Part shown: piece by piece, positions 28,481 to 39,731 of the stretch
Layout: each line of letters starts with the position of its first letter
Numbering within the stretch: the first letter of the stretch is position 1
DNA from: Clostridiales bacterium
Lineage (GTDB): Bacteria; Bacillota; Clostridia; Lachnospirales; Lachnospiraceae
NCBI GenBank assembly: GCA_012520645.1
Contig: JAAYNV010000027.1
Span: forward strand, 62,001-126,000
Reading direction: 5' to 3'
Length of the DNA: 64,000 nt
Made by a program: the position numbers and the translations under genes
Notes under the pieces: model-generated
Database searches by the model: none
What the model was told of the DNA's origin: nothing
Seen by the model: the letters and a program-made list of their open reading frames with translations, nothing else

Positions 28481-29545
28481 TTAATTGGATTTTACTTCTT
28501 TCCAGACTTCATTGTAAAGTGCATCGCCTTCCTCACCAAGATAATGGAAAGTTTCCAGATTTTCATAGTCGGAGAGTGTTGGGAATGCAATCCTGGAATT
28601 GCGGATCTCTTCGTCCTCGATCAGTTCTCTGGCAGCATCGTTTGGAGTCGAGTAGGTGATATACTCGAAGTTTTTCAGTGCAATATCATCACGGCACATA
28701 AAATCAAGGAATTTTTGTGCATTTTCCATATTCGGTGCATTTTTCGGAATGACCCAGCAGTCCAGCCATACATTTGTGCCTTCCTTTGGAATGACATATT
28801 CAAGATCCGGATTTTCGCGCTGCGTATAGATGGCTTCACCGGAATAGATCACGCCGATTGCTGCCTCGTTTCCGATCATTTTGTCACGTACCTGATCAAT
28901 GACATATGCCTGTACAAGCGGCTTCTGTTCGATCAGGGCATTTTTTGCCTCCTCTAACTCGGCAGGATTGGTAGAATTCATGGAATAGCCCTTTAATTTC
29001 AGAGCGACCATAAATGCGTCCCGGACAGAATCCTGCATCAAAATATTATCCTTATATTTTTCATCCCAGAGAACGGACCAGCTGTCGATCGGCTCATCTA
29101 CCATGGTTTTATTGTAAAGAATGCCCACAGTACCCCAACAGTAGGGGATGGCATACTGGTTCTTTGGATCAAATTCCTTTGCCTGTTCATAATACTGTGC
29201 TCCGATATTGGTCTTGGCATTCGGAATCTTTTCAAAATCAATTTCAGCAAGCAGATCGTTTTCAATCATTTTCTGAATCATGTAATCGGAAGGGCATACG
29301 ACATCGTAGGCAGAGGCGCCGGCTTCAATTTTCGGATACATGATTTCATTGGTTTCAAATTCATCGTATATGACCTTAATACCGGTTTCTTCTTCAAACT
29401 GTGTGATTGCATCCGGGTCGATGTATTCTCCCCAGTTATAGACAACGACTTCTCCGGCAGAAGCGGTATCCGAGGCAGCGCCGCAGCCGGTAAAGAGAGT
29501 ACTGACACTGATAAGAAGTGCCGCAAGCAGAGTACATTTTTTCAT
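28481..29545 (-). CDS. potD: Spermidine/putrescine ABC transporter substrate-binding lipoprotein
   Basis: Lipobox LFTGCG; VVVYNWGEYIDPDAITQFEEETGIKVIYDEFETNE. Confidence 0.93.
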   Translation of the reverse strand: MKKCTLLAALLISVSTLFTGCGAASDTASAGEVVVYNWGEYIDPDAITQFEEETGIKVIYDEFETNEIMYPKIEAGASAYDVVCPSDYMIQKMIENDLLAEIDFEKIPNAKTNIGAQYYEQAKEFDPKNQYAIPYCWGTVGILYNKTMVDEPIDSWSVLWDEKYKDNILMQDSVRDAFMVALKLKGYSMNSTNPAELEEAKNALIEQKPLVQAYVIDQVRDKMIGNEAAIGVIYSGEAIYTQRENPDLEYVIPKEGTNVWLDCWVIPKNAPNMENAQKFLDFMCRDDIALKNFEYITYSTPNDAARELIEDEEIRNSRIAFPTLSDYENLETFHYLGEEGDALYNEVWKEVKSN

Positions 29546-29570
29546 AATAGATTCTCCTTTATAAGTGGTT

Positions 29571-30377
29571 TTATGTTTCAGCAGTTTGTTTTTTCTGCCT
29601 TTTATCGTCTGCAGGATTGATGCGGTTTGTCGTGAAATTTACTAACAAAAGAAGTATAAGCACAGTTACAAAAATAATGGTAGAAAGTGCATACATTTCC
29701 GGTTTAATACCTTTGCGGACCTGCGTATAGATTTTGGTGGAAAGTGTATCAAAGCCGGGTCCCTTGGTAAAGTGCGTAATAATAAAGTCATCCAGAGACA
29801 TGGTAAATGCCATCAAAAATCCGGAGCAGACACCGGGCAGGATATCCGGGAAGATTACCTTAAAAAACGCATAGAGCGGAGAGGCACCCAGATCCAGCGC
29901 AGCCTCATAGGTGTTTGGATTCAGCTGCTTTAAGCGGGGCATGACACTTAAAATCACATATGGAATGTTGAATGTGATATGGGAGAGCAGTACGGTTGTA
30001 AAGCCCAGCCGCATGTTCAGTGTAATGAACAGAAGCATCAGCGATATTCCGGTTACGATTTCGGCATTTAACATGGGAATGTTCGTAATACCAAGTAAAA
30101 TGTTCCGGCTTCTGCGTTTCATACTGTGGATGGAAATAGCCGCTACCGTACCGATCAGAGTGGCGATCAGAGCGGATAACAGTGCTAAAAGCAGCGTGTT
30201 TTTCAGCGCTTGTTTGATGATGGAATCGTCCATTAAGGAAAGATACCATTTCCATGTGAATCCGCCCCACTTGGAGCGGGTTTTGCTTTCGTTAAAAGAG
30301 AGCACCATCAGGGCGGCAATCGGAGCATAAAGGAATATAAAAATAAGAATGATATAAAAACGTTTCAACAGTTTCAC
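29571..30377 (-). CDS. potC: Spermidine/putrescine ABC transporter permease
   Basis: Binding-protein-dependent permease EAALDLGASPLYAFFKVIFPDILPGVCSGFLMAFTMSLDDFIITHF. Confidence 0.92.
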   Translation of the reverse strand: MKLLKRFYIILIFIFLYAPIAALMVLSFNESKTRSKWGGFTWKWYLSLMDDSIIKQALKNTLLLALLSALIATLIGTVAAISIHSMKRRSRNILLGITNIPMLNAEIVTGISLMLLFITLNMRLGFTTVLLSHITFNIPYVILSVMPRLKQLNPNTYEAALDLGASPLYAFFKVIFPDILPGVCSGFLMAFTMSLDDFIITHFTKGPGFDTLSTKIYTQVRKGIKPEMYALSTIIFVTVLILLLLVNFTTNRINPADDKRQKKQTAET

Positions 30378-31213
30378 AGCATGCTTCCCTCCCCATCCTT
30401 GTCAAATATCGATGAAAGTATCATATTGATTACAATAAACACCATTAAAACAATAGAAAGTCCGCTTCCCAGATGCCAGTTGGAGGCTTGTGTAAATTCC
30501 TGTTCGATTACGTTGCCGATCAAAAGAATCTTGCTTCCGCCTAAGAGGTTGCTGATTACAAAGGTAGTCAGTGCAGGAACAAAGACCATTGTAATGCCGC
30601 TGATCACACCGGGAAGGCTCAATGGAAAAATGATTTTGAAAAAGGTCTGAATACCATTGGCTCCAAGGTCTCTGGCGGCATTGATTACGTTTATATCAAT
30701 TTTGCCAAGTACATTGTAAATTGGCAGAACCATAAACGGCAGGAAATTATATACCATGCCAAGGACGATGGCGGATGGGGTGTTGATGATGTTTAAGGCA
30801 GGCAGGTGCAAAAAGGCGAGGACACTGTTAATGACGCCTGTTTTTTCCAGCAGAGTCTGCCATGCCAGCGTGCGGAGTAAAAAGTTCATCCACATCGGCA
30901 GAATAAAAATAAAAACGATAAAACTGTGCTGATTGACATTCATTCCGTGCAGGATCATGGCAAGAGGATAGGCAAGCAGCAGGCAGATGACCGTACTCAA
31001 AAAGGAAAGACCAAGGGAAAGCAAAAGCGCCTTACTGTGCTCAGGAGAGAGCATGGCACCGATATTTTCCAAGGTAAAAGCTCCTGTTTTATCGGTCAGT
31101 CCATAATAAAAAATCATACAAAGCGGTATGATGATAAAAGATACCGCCCAGAATACATATGGAGTAGAAAGATATTTTTTCTTATTGTTCATCGATGCCA
31201 ATTGCCTCCTCAT
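30374..31213 (-). CDS. potB: Spermidine/putrescine ABC transporter permease
   Basis: [49 protein letters not shown]; overlaps potC and potA. Confidence 0.92.
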   Translation of the reverse strand: MRRQLASMNNKKKYLSTPYVFWAVSFIIIPLCMIFYYGLTDKTGAFTLENIGAMLSPEHSKALLLSLGLSFLSTVICLLLAYPLAMILHGMNVNQHSFIVFIFILPMWMNFLLRTLAWQTLLEKTGVINSVLAFLHLPALNIINTPSAIVLGMVYNFLPFMVLPIYNVLGKIDINVINAARDLGANGIQTFFKIIFPLSLPGVISGITMVFVPALTTFVISNLLGGSKILLIGNVIEQEFTQASNWHLGSGLSIVLMVFIVINMILSSIFDKDGEGSML

Positions 31214-32258
31214 CCTCAGAAGCCGGTTTGTTCATAATCTGGATATTGAACGGATCCACGCGGATGCCGACCTTTTCTCCGACCGGATGCATGAGGGTGG
31301 AATGGACAAGCCATTCAAAACCACCTGCAGAGACTTCCATCTCATAGTGAACTCCTTTAAAAATCAGGTGCGTGACAGTTCCTTCCAGTGTTCCGTTTTC
31401 AGGGGCTACTAACTCCACATCCTCCGGACGGATGACTACATCAACCGGTTTGTTCGTACCAAAGCCTTTATCAACGCAGGCAAACTGCACACCCAGAATA
31501 TTTACCAGTTCATCCCGTATCATAGTAGAAGGAATGATATTACTGTCTCCGATAAAGTCGGCAACAAAAGCATTTTCCGGTTCGTTATAGATGCTTTCCG
31601 GGCTGCCGATCTGCTGAATATAGCCCTGGTTCATGACCACAATCGTATCGGACATCGTAAGAGCTTCCTCCTGATCGTGAGTCACATAAATAAAGGTAAT
31701 GCCCAGTTCGTTCTTCAGACGGATCAGTTCATACTGCATATCCTGACGTAGTTTTAAATCCAGTGCACCTAAAGGTTCATCCAAAAGCAGCACCTTCGGC
31801 TCGTTTACAATAGCACGGGCAATGGCAATACGTTGCTGCTGACCGCCGCTTAAAGAATCCGGCATTCGTTTTTCAAAACCATCCAGATTCACTAACTTTA
31901 AGGCATATTTAATCTTATCATTGATATAGGATTTGCTTTTATTTTTGATTTTCAGACCAAAAGCGATATTCTCGGCAATATTCATATGTGGGAAAAGAGC
32001 ATACTTCTGGAATACTGTATTTAACTGCCTTTTGTTGGGCGGAAGTTTTGTAATATCTCTGCCGTTTGAAAGGACAGCTCCCTTGTCCGGTGTCTCAAAA
32101 CCGCCTATGATTCGCAGGGTTGTGGTTTTACCGCAGCCGCTTGGACCAAGCAGAGTCAGAAATTCATTTTCACGAATGTACAGATTCAGATCATCTAATA
32201 CAATATTGTCCCCATAGGATTTGGTAATGCCGACTAAGTCAATCAGTTTTTCTTTCAT
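31182..32258 (-). CDS. potA: Spermidine/putrescine ABC transporter ATP-binding protein
   Basis: [56 protein letters not shown]-terminal TOBE region. Confidence 0.94.
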   Translation of the reverse strand: MKEKLIDLVGITKSYGDNIVLDDLNLYIRENEFLTLLGPSGCGKTTTLRIIGGFETPDKGAVLSNGRDITKLPPNKRQLNTVFQKYALFPHMNIAENIAFGLKIKNKSKSYINDKIKYALKLVNLDGFEKRMPDSLSGGQQQRIAIARAIVNEPKVLLLDEPLGALDLKLRQDMQYELIRLKNELGITFIYVTHDQEEALTMSDTIVVMNQGYIQQIGSPESIYNEPENAFVADFIGDSNIIPSTMIRDELVNILGVQFACVDKGFGTNKPVDVVIRPEDVELVAPENGTLEGTVTHLIFKGVHYEMEVSAGGFEWLVHSTLMHPVGEKVGIRVDPFNIQIMNKPASEDEEAIGIDEQ

Positions 32259-32306
32259 GGTGTGCCTTCCTTACATATTGATAAAATGTAATATCCGTTC
32301 GTAGTA

Positions 32307-32846
32307 TCAGAAACTCGGTGGACTGCTGATCCATAGGATCACTGCACCGGTCTTGTTGTTTGCTTCAATATAATGTGTGGTTGAAGCTGTAAAATAAAAG
32401 GATTCCCCCTTTTTTGCCTTGTAAATCTTCCTGCCCAGATGGATGGTAATGCTGCCTGAAAGCACATAGCCGAATTCTTCTCCTTCGTGAGGGTTATCCG
32501 GATATGTCGAACCGCCGGGGGCAAGTGTGAGCCGGATTGGCTCCATCATATTTTTCTGTGCATTGGGGATGATCCATTCGATTTTATTGAAAAGAGAGTC
32601 ATCGACCTTTTCAAAATAATCCGTGTCATGAAATACAATTTGTTCCTCGTCCTCTTCGCTGAAAAAATCTTTCAGATCGGAGCCTAGGCACTGTAAAATA
32701 TCAACGAGAGTGGCAATGGAAGGAGAAGTGATATCACGTTCCACCTGCGAAATAAAGCCCTTGGAAAGCTCCGCGCGGTCTGCTAATTCCTCCTGTGTCA
32801 GTCCTTTTTGGACACGTAGCTCCTTTAATCTCATTCCAATTTTCAT
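32307..32846 (-). CDS. XRE-cupin transcriptional regulator
   Basis: HTH: MRLKELRVQKGLTQEELADRAELSKGFISQVERDITSPSIATLVDILQCLG; C-terminal cupin. Head of the pot operon. Confidence 0.9.
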   Translation of the reverse strand: MKIGMRLKELRVQKGLTQEELADRAELSKGFISQVERDITSPSIATLVDILQCLGSDLKDFFSEEDEEQIVFHDTDYFEKVDDSLFNKIEWIIPNAQKNMMEPIRLTLAPGGSTYPDNPHEGEEFGYVLSGSITIHLGRKIYKAKKGESFYFTASTTHYIEANNKTGAVILWISSPPSF

Positions 32847-33058
32847 AAGAATAATCAAGCCCTTTCCAATGTCTGTAAAATATATTTTTCACACTGACTT
32901 CTTGCGATATGTAAACAAAAAGTTTACTGATGCTAAACAAATACATGGATTATTATACTGCGCAATGTGGGAAAGTCAATGCAAAAATTGTAAAATATAT
33001 TAACAAAATTATGCAGGTGTGATAAAATAAAAAAAGCATGTGGAATGGAGGAATCCAA

Positions 33059-34135
33059 ATGAAGAATGAAAAGTATGTGGCTTATGTATCCACTTATACT
33101 ACGAAAGGCGATAAGCATGGCATCAAAATCTATGATGTGGATTTGAAGCACGGAAGATTGACGGAAAAGGACCAGGTGGAAATTACGAACTCGTCCTATG
33201 TCACAATTTCACATAACCGGAAGTATCTTTATTCCATTACCGACTTTGGAGTGGAGTCCTATGAGATTATGAATGATGGTTCTCTGAAAATCAAAAACCA
33301 TGCGTCCATTAACGGCATGCGGGGATGCTATCTTTCCACGGACTATGAAGACCGCTATCTTTTTGTAGCCGGTTATCATGACGGAAAGATTACGATTTTA
33401 CGGCTGAAAGAAAACGGAGAGATCGGAGAGATCACGGACGAGCTGTTTCATAAGGGACTTGGCAGCATAGCAGAGCGTAATTTCCGTCCGCATGTAAGCT
33501 GTGTCAAGATGACCAGAGATAACAAATATCTGTTGGCGGCAGATCTGGGAATGGATCATGTGAATGTATACCGATTTAACCATGAAACCGGAAAAATCAA
33601 ACAGGCAGACGTAATCCGAAGTGAGCAGGAGTCTGCACCGCGGCATGTAAAGATTTCCAAGGATGGGAAATATGTTTATATCGTACATGAATTAAAAAAT
33701 TATATTGATGTATATACTTATAAGGAAGTCAATAATAACCCGTTTTTTGATAAGATTCAGACCATTTCAACACTGAATGATTATCATGCAGGAGGTTCTG
33801 CAGCAAGTGCCTTGAATTTTTCGGATGATGACGACTATGTGATCAGTTCCAATGCAGGAGACAACAGCGTCATTATTTATAAGGTAGATCATAGGGACGG
33901 GAAACTTGCCAAGCTGTTTTGTCTTCCGATCAGCGGTGATTATCCAAAAGATGCAAACATGTTCCCGGATAATAAGCATCTGGTTTCTTTGAACCATGAA
34001 TCCAATACGATGACTTTCTTCAATGTAGACCTGAAAAAAGGATTAATCGTCATGAATGGAAAGGAGATACCGGTGGACCGGCCAAACTGTATTATTTTCC
34101 ATAGACTTCCGGAGACAGAAGAAAAGAAAGCATAA
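33059..34135 (+). CDS. Lactonase family (YbhE-type, 6-phosphogluconolactonase-like) beta-propeller protein
   Basis: RPHVSCVKMTRDNKYLLAADLGMDHVNVYRFN; APRHVKISKDGKYVYIVHEL. Confidence 0.87.
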   Translation: MKNEKYVAYVSTYTTKGDKHGIKIYDVDLKHGRLTEKDQVEITNSSYVTISHNRKYLYSITDFGVESYEIMNDGSLKIKNHASINGMRGCYLSTDYEDRYLFVAGYHDGKITILRLKENGEIGEITDELFHKGLGSIAERNFRPHVSCVKMTRDNKYLLAADLGMDHVNVYRFNHETGKIKQADVIRSEQESAPRHVKISKDGKYVYIVHELKNYIDVYTYKEVNNNPFFDKIQTISTLNDYHAGGSAASALNFSDDDDYVISSNAGDNSVIIYKVDHRDGKLAKLFCLPISGDYPKDANMFPDNKHLVSLNHESNTMTFFNVDLKKGLIVMNGKEIPVDRPNCIIFHRLPETEEKKA

Positions 34136-34180
34136 CAAAAGCGGAAACCCATAAAAGACAGGGTTTCCGCTTTTGTTATG
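34131..34180. terminator. Bidirectional terminator between convergent genes
   Basis: 20-bp perfect inverted repeat CATAACAAAAGCGGAAACCC-ataaaagaca-GGGTTTCCGCTTTTGTTATG. Confidence 0.85.
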
Positions 34181-34241
34181 CTTAGGTTTTCCCACGCAGT
34201 CTGTGGTGAGAAAACCGGTCTGGGATCGTACTTGTATAAAA

Positions 34242-35342
34242 TCAGTTCTGATAAAAATCTACAATCTTATCCAGTCTGGAGCTCATGTTCATAAGCAGTG
34301 CATCGGCTAATGTGATGGCAGCCATGGCTTCGACCACGACGACTGCTCTAGGTACAATGACCGGATCATGGCGCCCTTTGATCTGGACCTTGATTTCTTC
34401 CCCATTTTTATTTACCGTATCCTGTTCTCTGAATATCGAAGGAGTCGGTTTGATATGGGCACGAAGAAGAATCGGAGAACCGTCACTGATACCGCCAAGA
34501 ATACCGCCAGCGTGGTTGGTGCTTTTTTTAATATGACCGTTTTGTATACAGAATGGATCGTTATTGACTGAGCCGTTTGCCTGAGAGCAGAGAATGCCGT
34601 CACCGATTTCCACTGCTTTGACTGCGCCGATTGACATAACCGCTTTTGCAAGGTTGGCATCCAGTTTTTCAAAGACTGGATTTCCGAGTCCGGCAGGAAC
34701 GCCAGTAATGAGACATTCGACAATACCACCCGCAGAATCCAGATCTTTCATACAGTTTTCCAGATAAGCTTCAGCACGTTTGGAAGCCTCCCGGTCCGGC
34801 ATGGCAGTGGGTGTTTCTAAGATGGCAGAAGCATCAAAGGCATTTGGATCAATGGTGACGGGACCGATGGAACGGGTATATGCCTGAATCTCAATTCCAA
34901 GAGTTTTGAGCAGTTTGGCGGCAATGGCACCGGCGGCTACGCGACCAATAGTTTCACGACCGGAGGAGCGTCCCCCGCCACGATAATCGCGAAAGCCGTA
35001 TTTGGCATCGAATGTATAGTCGGCATGACCTGGTCTGTAGTAGCCTGCAATTTCACTGTAATCATGGGATTTTTGAGAGGTATTTCGCACCAAAAGAGAA
35101 ATGGGTGTTCCGGTAGTGCGTCCCTCAAAGATACCGGATAAGATTTCTACACAGTCATCTTCTTTACGCGGTGTTGCAAAACGGGACTGTCCGGGTTTCC
35201 TGCGGTTTAGATAAAACTGAATGTCTTCTTCTGTGAGCGCAAGTCCGGCAGGACAGCCGTCTACTACGACGCCGAGTGCCTTTCCATGGGATTCTCCCCA
35301 GGTTGAAAGTGTGAATATTGTTCCGAATGATGAACCAGCCAT
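34242..35342 (-). CDS. aroC: Chorismate synthase
   Basis: [51 protein letters not shown]. Confidence 0.96.
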   Translation of the reverse strand: MAGSSFGTIFTLSTWGESHGKALGVVVDGCPAGLALTEEDIQFYLNRRKPGQSRFATPRKEDDCVEILSGIFEGRTTGTPISLLVRNTSQKSHDYSEIAGYYRPGHADYTFDAKYGFRDYRGGGRSSGRETIGRVAAGAIAAKLLKTLGIEIQAYTRSIGPVTIDPNAFDASAILETPTAMPDREASKRAEAYLENCMKDLDSAGGIVECLITGVPAGLGNPVFEKLDANLAKAVMSIGAVKAVEIGDGILCSQANGSVNNDPFCIQNGHIKKSTNHAGGILGGISDGSPILLRAHIKPTPSIFREQDTVNKNGEEIKVQIKGRHDPVIVPRAVVVVEAMAAITLADALLMNMSSRLDKIVDFYQN

Positions 35343-35516
35343 GCGAATGGATCTCCTTTTTTTCGAATTTGTTTTTTATTATAACGATTATAACGAAAAG
35401 AAGAGGGGCATTCAAGAAAATGTTTCCGTTTTGTTTCTATTTTTGCAAAAAATGGTGTACATTTGAAAAAAATATGTTAACATAAAAATATATGACTATG
35501 CTTAAGGTGCAGAAGT

Positions 35517-36620
35517 ATGCCTAAGAGAAGCATGGAGAAAACAAAAGCAAAAGGGATTTGGAACATGATCCAGAGAACATGGTCGGAGAGAAGTATATCC
35601 AGACTTCTCCAATATGGCAAAAAGCATAAATTTATGAAGCTGCCGGTTTTGCTTGCAGTTTTAATTATACTGTGTCTTTCAAATACAGGCAGACATTTTG
35701 CATCTAATGGGAAGAAGTATGCGTCCACAGCAGTTATATTTCTGTTTTGCGCTATGAGCAGCAGTTTTTCTTTTCCTTCGCTGACTGCCATGACGGCAGA
35801 GGAGAGCGGCATGGGGCAGGAAAGAACTGTAGCATATGATACCGGAAATGGTGAAATGTCAGGGCTGTATGGAGAGAAACAACAGACGGTAGAATTATTG
35901 GATGACAGTGATGTATTAGATGGCTATGAGGATGCAGAACTTGGTAATTTGGAGGATATTGATAAGTATACGTTGGATGAAATTCTGGCGGAGAATCAGG
36001 ATGTGGCGATTCCGCAAAATGAGGAGGACGGACAAGGAAAAGAAGTCGTATTTGAGAAAAATGACTGGAAACTTTTGCTGATCAATAAGCAGCATCCCAT
36101 ACCGGAAGATTATTCCTTTGAACTTGGAACGATCAAAGGTTCCATGAAGTGTGACAAGCGAATTTTAGAGGATTTGTTGTCTATGCTTCAGGCGGCAAGA
36201 GAGGATGGCGTCAGTCTGGTTATCTGCTCCCCTTATCGTGACTTAAACAGACAGGAAGTACTCTTTGACCGTAAGATCAAGGCATATATGAAAATGGGAA
36301 TGAGTTATATGGAAGCCTATAAGACGGCATCACAGGCAGTGACGGTTCCGGGAGCCAGCGAGCACCAGATCGGATTGGCGCTGGATATTATCAGTAATAA
36401 TTATTCCACGCTGGATGAGGGCTTTGGAGATACGGAAGCAGGAAAGTGGTTGGCAGCCCATAGCTGTGAATACGGATTTATTCTGCGTTACCCGAAAGGG
36501 AAAGAGTATATTACAAGTATTGAATATGAGCCATGGCATTTTCGGTATGTTGGAAAGGATGCCGCCATGGTGATTACGGAAAAAGGCATTACACTGGAAG
36601 AGTTTGTAGAAAATTTGTAA
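35517..36620 (+). CDS. M15 family D-alanyl-D-alanine carboxypeptidase (VanY-like), membrane anchored
   Basis: SPYRDLNRQEVLFDRK; GASEHQIGLALDI; EYEPWHFRYVG; N-terminal TM segment. Confidence 0.88.
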   Translation: MPKRSMEKTKAKGIWNMIQRTWSERSISRLLQYGKKHKFMKLPVLLAVLIILCLSNTGRHFASNGKKYASTAVIFLFCAMSSSFSFPSLTAMTAEESGMGQERTVAYDTGNGEMSGLYGEKQQTVELLDDSDVLDGYEDAELGNLEDIDKYTLDEILAENQDVAIPQNEEDGQGKEVVFEKNDWKLLLINKQHPIPEDYSFELGTIKGSMKCDKRILEDLLSMLQAAREDGVSLVICSPYRDLNRQEVLFDRKIKAYMKMGMSYMEAYKTASQAVTVPGASEHQIGLALDIISNNYSTLDEGFGDTEAGKWLAAHSCEYGFILRYPKGKEYITSIEYEPWHFRYVGKDAAMVITEKGITLEEFVENL

Positions 36621-36663
36621 TTTTAGAGGAAAGGTATCGTTTCAAAATAGGTTTAAATTTAGA

Positions 36664-37806
36664 ATGGAAAAGAGTGGGACATATAAACTGTTAAAGACGG
36701 AAGGAAGAGCCAAACGCGGAGAATTTCATACAGTGCATGGTGTGATTCAGACTCCGGTATTTATGAATGTGGGTACGGTGGCAGCCATCAAGGGAGCTGT
36801 GTCGACAGAGGATCTGGAACAGATCGGGACACAAGTGGAACTGTCTAATACTTATCATCTGCATGTGCGGCCGGGAGATGAAGTGATTAAAAAATTAGGC
36901 GGTCTGCACAAATTTATGGTATGGGACAAGCCAATTCTGACGGATTCCGGTGGATTTCAGGTGTTTTCATTAGCAGGGCTTCGTAAAATTAAAGAAGAGG
37001 GTGTTTATTTTAATTCTCACATTGATGGAAGAAAAATATTTATGGGACCAGAGGAAAGCATGCGCATCCAGTCTAATCTGGCATCTACGATTGCCATGGC
37101 ATTTGATGAATGTCCTTCCAGCCGTGCTGACCGGATGTATGTACAGAATTCCGTGGAGCGTACGACCAGATGGTTGGAGCGTTGCAAACGGGAGATGAGT
37201 CGGTTAAATGCTTTACCGGATACCATCAATCAAAACCAACTTTTATTCGGTATCAATCAGGGGGCTGTTTTTGCGGATATCCGTATCGAGCATGCCAAAA
37301 GAATTTCCGAAATGGAGCTGGACGGTTATGCCCTGGGAGGTCTTGCAGTTGGTGAGACACATGAGGAGATGTACTATATTCTGGAGGAGACGGTACCATA
37401 TCTTCCAAAGGAGAAGCCAACCTATCTGATGGGTGTGGGTACTCCGGCGAATATTCTGGAGGCGGTAGAGCGCGGTGTGGATTTTTTTGACTGTGTCTAT
37501 CCGACCAGAAACGGCAGACATGCACATTTATATACGAATCAGGGAAAGATTAACCTGCTGAATGCCAGGTATGAACTGGATGACAGACCAATTGAAGAGG
37601 GGTGCCAGTGTCCGGCATGCAGGAGATATTCCAGAGCCTATATCCGACATTTGTTAAAGGCAAAGGAAATGTTGGGCATGCGTCTGTGCGTGCTTCATAA
37701 TCTGTATTTTTATAATAAGATGATGGAAGAAATCAGGGAAGCGTTGGATGAAGGAAGATTTTCGGAATATAAGAAGCAGAAGCTTAAAGGGATGGAGAAG
37801 GAATAG
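36664..37806 (+). CDS. tgt: tRNA-guanine transglycosylase
   Basis: ILTDSGGFQVFSLAGLRKIKEEGVYF; CPACRRYSRAYIRHLLKAKEMLGMRLCVLHNLYFY. Confidence 0.95.
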   Translation: MEKSGTYKLLKTEGRAKRGEFHTVHGVIQTPVFMNVGTVAAIKGAVSTEDLEQIGTQVELSNTYHLHVRPGDEVIKKLGGLHKFMVWDKPILTDSGGFQVFSLAGLRKIKEEGVYFNSHIDGRKIFMGPEESMRIQSNLASTIAMAFDECPSSRADRMYVQNSVERTTRWLERCKREMSRLNALPDTINQNQLLFGINQGAVFADIRIEHAKRISEMELDGYALGGLAVGETHEEMYYILEETVPYLPKEKPTYLMGVGTPANILEAVERGVDFFDCVYPTRNGRHAHLYTNQGKINLLNARYELDDRPIEEGCQCPACRRYSRAYIRHLLKAKEMLGMRLCVLHNLYFYNKMMEEIREALDEGRFSEYKKQKLKGMEKE

Positions 37807-37939
37807 TAAGCATGCAATTATAAAATCTTTCGAAAGCCCTTGCGGGAATGGCAAATTTTGTGTATGATACTTGTTAGCATTGCATTTGTAGCTATCGTCA
37901 TAGCTATAGATAGAACAGTTTACCAGGAGGAAATGGAAA

Positions 37940-38260
37940 ATGGGTATTTTAATGAGCGGTGACGCAGCGGCGGCAGGAGCAGCAACGGGAACCGGAGCAT
38001 TTATGCTGATTTATATTGTCGTAATCGTAGCGTTCATCTACTTTTTAATGATTCGTCCTCAGAAGAAGGAACAGAAGAGAATGGGGACTATGTTATCAGC
38101 TCTGGAAATTGGTGACAGTATTCTGACCAATAGCGGTTTCTACGGTATTGTAATCGACATTACAGAAGATACTGTTATTGTAGAGTTTGGCAACAACAAA
38201 AACTGCCGTATCCCGATGCAGAAAACAGCGATTGCGCAGGTGGAGAAAGCAGGCGAATAA
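37940..38260 (+). CDS. yajC: Preprotein translocase subunit YajC
   Basis: YFLMIRPQKKEQKRMGTMLSALEIGDSILTNSGFYGIVIDI. Confidence 0.93.
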   Translation: MGILMSGDAAAAGAATGTGAFMLIYIVVIVAFIYFLMIRPQKKEQKRMGTMLSALEIGDSILTNSGFYGIVIDITEDTVIVEFGNNKNCRIPMQKTAIAQVEKAGE

Positions 38261-38305
38261 AAATCGCTGCGGACTGTTTTTACTTTCACATGAAATGGGC
38301 AAGTG

Positions 38306-38341
38306 AGGAAACCTTGATAAATAGAGGTTTCCTTATTTTTT
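38306..38341 (+). terminator. Rho-independent terminator after yajC
   Basis: AGGAAACCT-loop-AGGTTTCCT followed by TATTTTTTA. Confidence 0.7.
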
Positions 38342-38543
38342 ATCAAAAGAATGGTGATTTGACAGATGAATGTAGTTTTGGATGCCGTCCGCTTGTTTTT
38401 GGATAAGAGAATATGTGCTGATTCCATAACCTACATTCATACTTGATATTACCAGCTATTCCCTGCTATAATCATGTACAAATGGAAGGTGGTATGAAAA
38501 AATCCATCCTCCCATATTGAAAATCAATTCTTGGAGGAAAAGC

Positions 38544-39626
38544 ATGAACTTGAATATTACCTGTATTCCGGGCGATGGAATCGGACCGGAAATCGTAAGA
38601 GAAGCTAAAAAAGTACTGGATAAGGTCGCAGAGAAATTCGGACATCACATTACATATACGGATATTCTGATGGGTGGGGCATCCATTGACGTACATGGTG
38701 TGCCTCTGACTGAGGAAGCGATTGCTACAGCCAAGGCGGCAGACGCAGTGTTAATGGGCTCCATCGGCGGGGATACGAGCACCTCTCCGTGGTATAAGCT
38801 GGCTCCGAATTTAAGACCGGAAGCAGGACTTTTAGCACTTAGAAAGGCACTGAACCTGTTTGCAAATCTTCGTCCGGCAGTACTCTATGATGAGTTGGCG
38901 GGGGCATGTCCGTTAAAGGAGGAAATCAGCAAGGCCGGTTTCGATATGATGATCATGCGTGAGCTGACCGGAGGTCTTTACTTTGGAGAACGCAAAACGG
39001 TGGAGGAGAACGGTGTGCGTAAGGCGATTGACACCTTAACCTATGATGAAAATGAAATCCGCCGTATTGCCATTAAGGGCTTTGACATTGCCATGAAGCG
39101 TAAGAAAAAGGTGACCAGCGTGGATAAGGCAAACGTACTGGATTCCTCCAGACTTTGGAGAGCGGTTGTAAATGAAGTGGCAAAGGATTATCCGGAGGTT
39201 ACACTGGAGCATATGTTGGTTGATAACTGTGCGATGCAGTTAGTAAAGGATCCGGCACAGTTCGATGTAATTTTAACGGAGAATATGTTTGGGGATATCC
39301 TTTCGGATGAAGCCAGCATGGTGACCGGTTCGATCGGAATGTTAGCCAGCGCGTCATTAAATGATACCAAGTTCGGTCTTTATGAGCCCAGTCACGGTTC
39401 TGCACCGGATATTGCCGGAAAGGATATTGCGAACCCGATTGCTACGGTACTTTCTGCATCCATGATGTTACGCTACAGCTTTGATCTGGATAAGGAGGCA
39501 GATGCCATTGATCAGGCCGTAAAAAAGGTGCTGCAGGATGGCTACCGTACAGGAGATATTATGTCAGAGGGCTGTAAACAGGTGGGCTGCACGGAAATGG
39601 GTGATCTGTTAGCAGAACGCATCTAA
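38544..39626 (+). CDS. leuB: 3-isopropylmalate dehydrogenase
   Basis: [57 protein letters not shown]. Confidence 0.95.
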   Translation: MNLNITCIPGDGIGPEIVREAKKVLDKVAEKFGHHITYTDILMGGASIDVHGVPLTEEAIATAKAADAVLMGSIGGDTSTSPWYKLAPNLRPEAGLLALRKALNLFANLRPAVLYDELAGACPLKEEISKAGFDMMIMRELTGGLYFGERKTVEENGVRKAIDTLTYDENEIRRIAIKGFDIAMKRKKKVTSVDKANVLDSSRLWRAVVNEVAKDYPEVTLEHMLVDNCAMQLVKDPAQFDVILTENMFGDILSDEASMVTGSIGMLASASLNDTKFGLYEPSHGSAPDIAGKDIANPIATVLSASMMLRYSFDLDKEADAIDQAVKKVLQDGYRTGDIMSEGCKQVGCTEMGDLLAERI

Positions 39627-39731
39627 ATGATAGTGGAAGAATGATATAAAATATGGTATTCTAAAAGGAATAATGTGAAGGTCAGAATTCATTCGCAGAT
39701 GGTGTGGATGTACATGGAAGGAGAAAAAGAA

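Noticed and set aside
38455-38543. Possible leader/attenuator before leuB (hairpin GGAAGGTGG/CCATCCTCC and tiny ORFs [15 protein letters not shown])
   Set aside because: No T-run terminator, no Leu-codon-rich leader peptide and no T-box motif; likely just 5' UTR structure.
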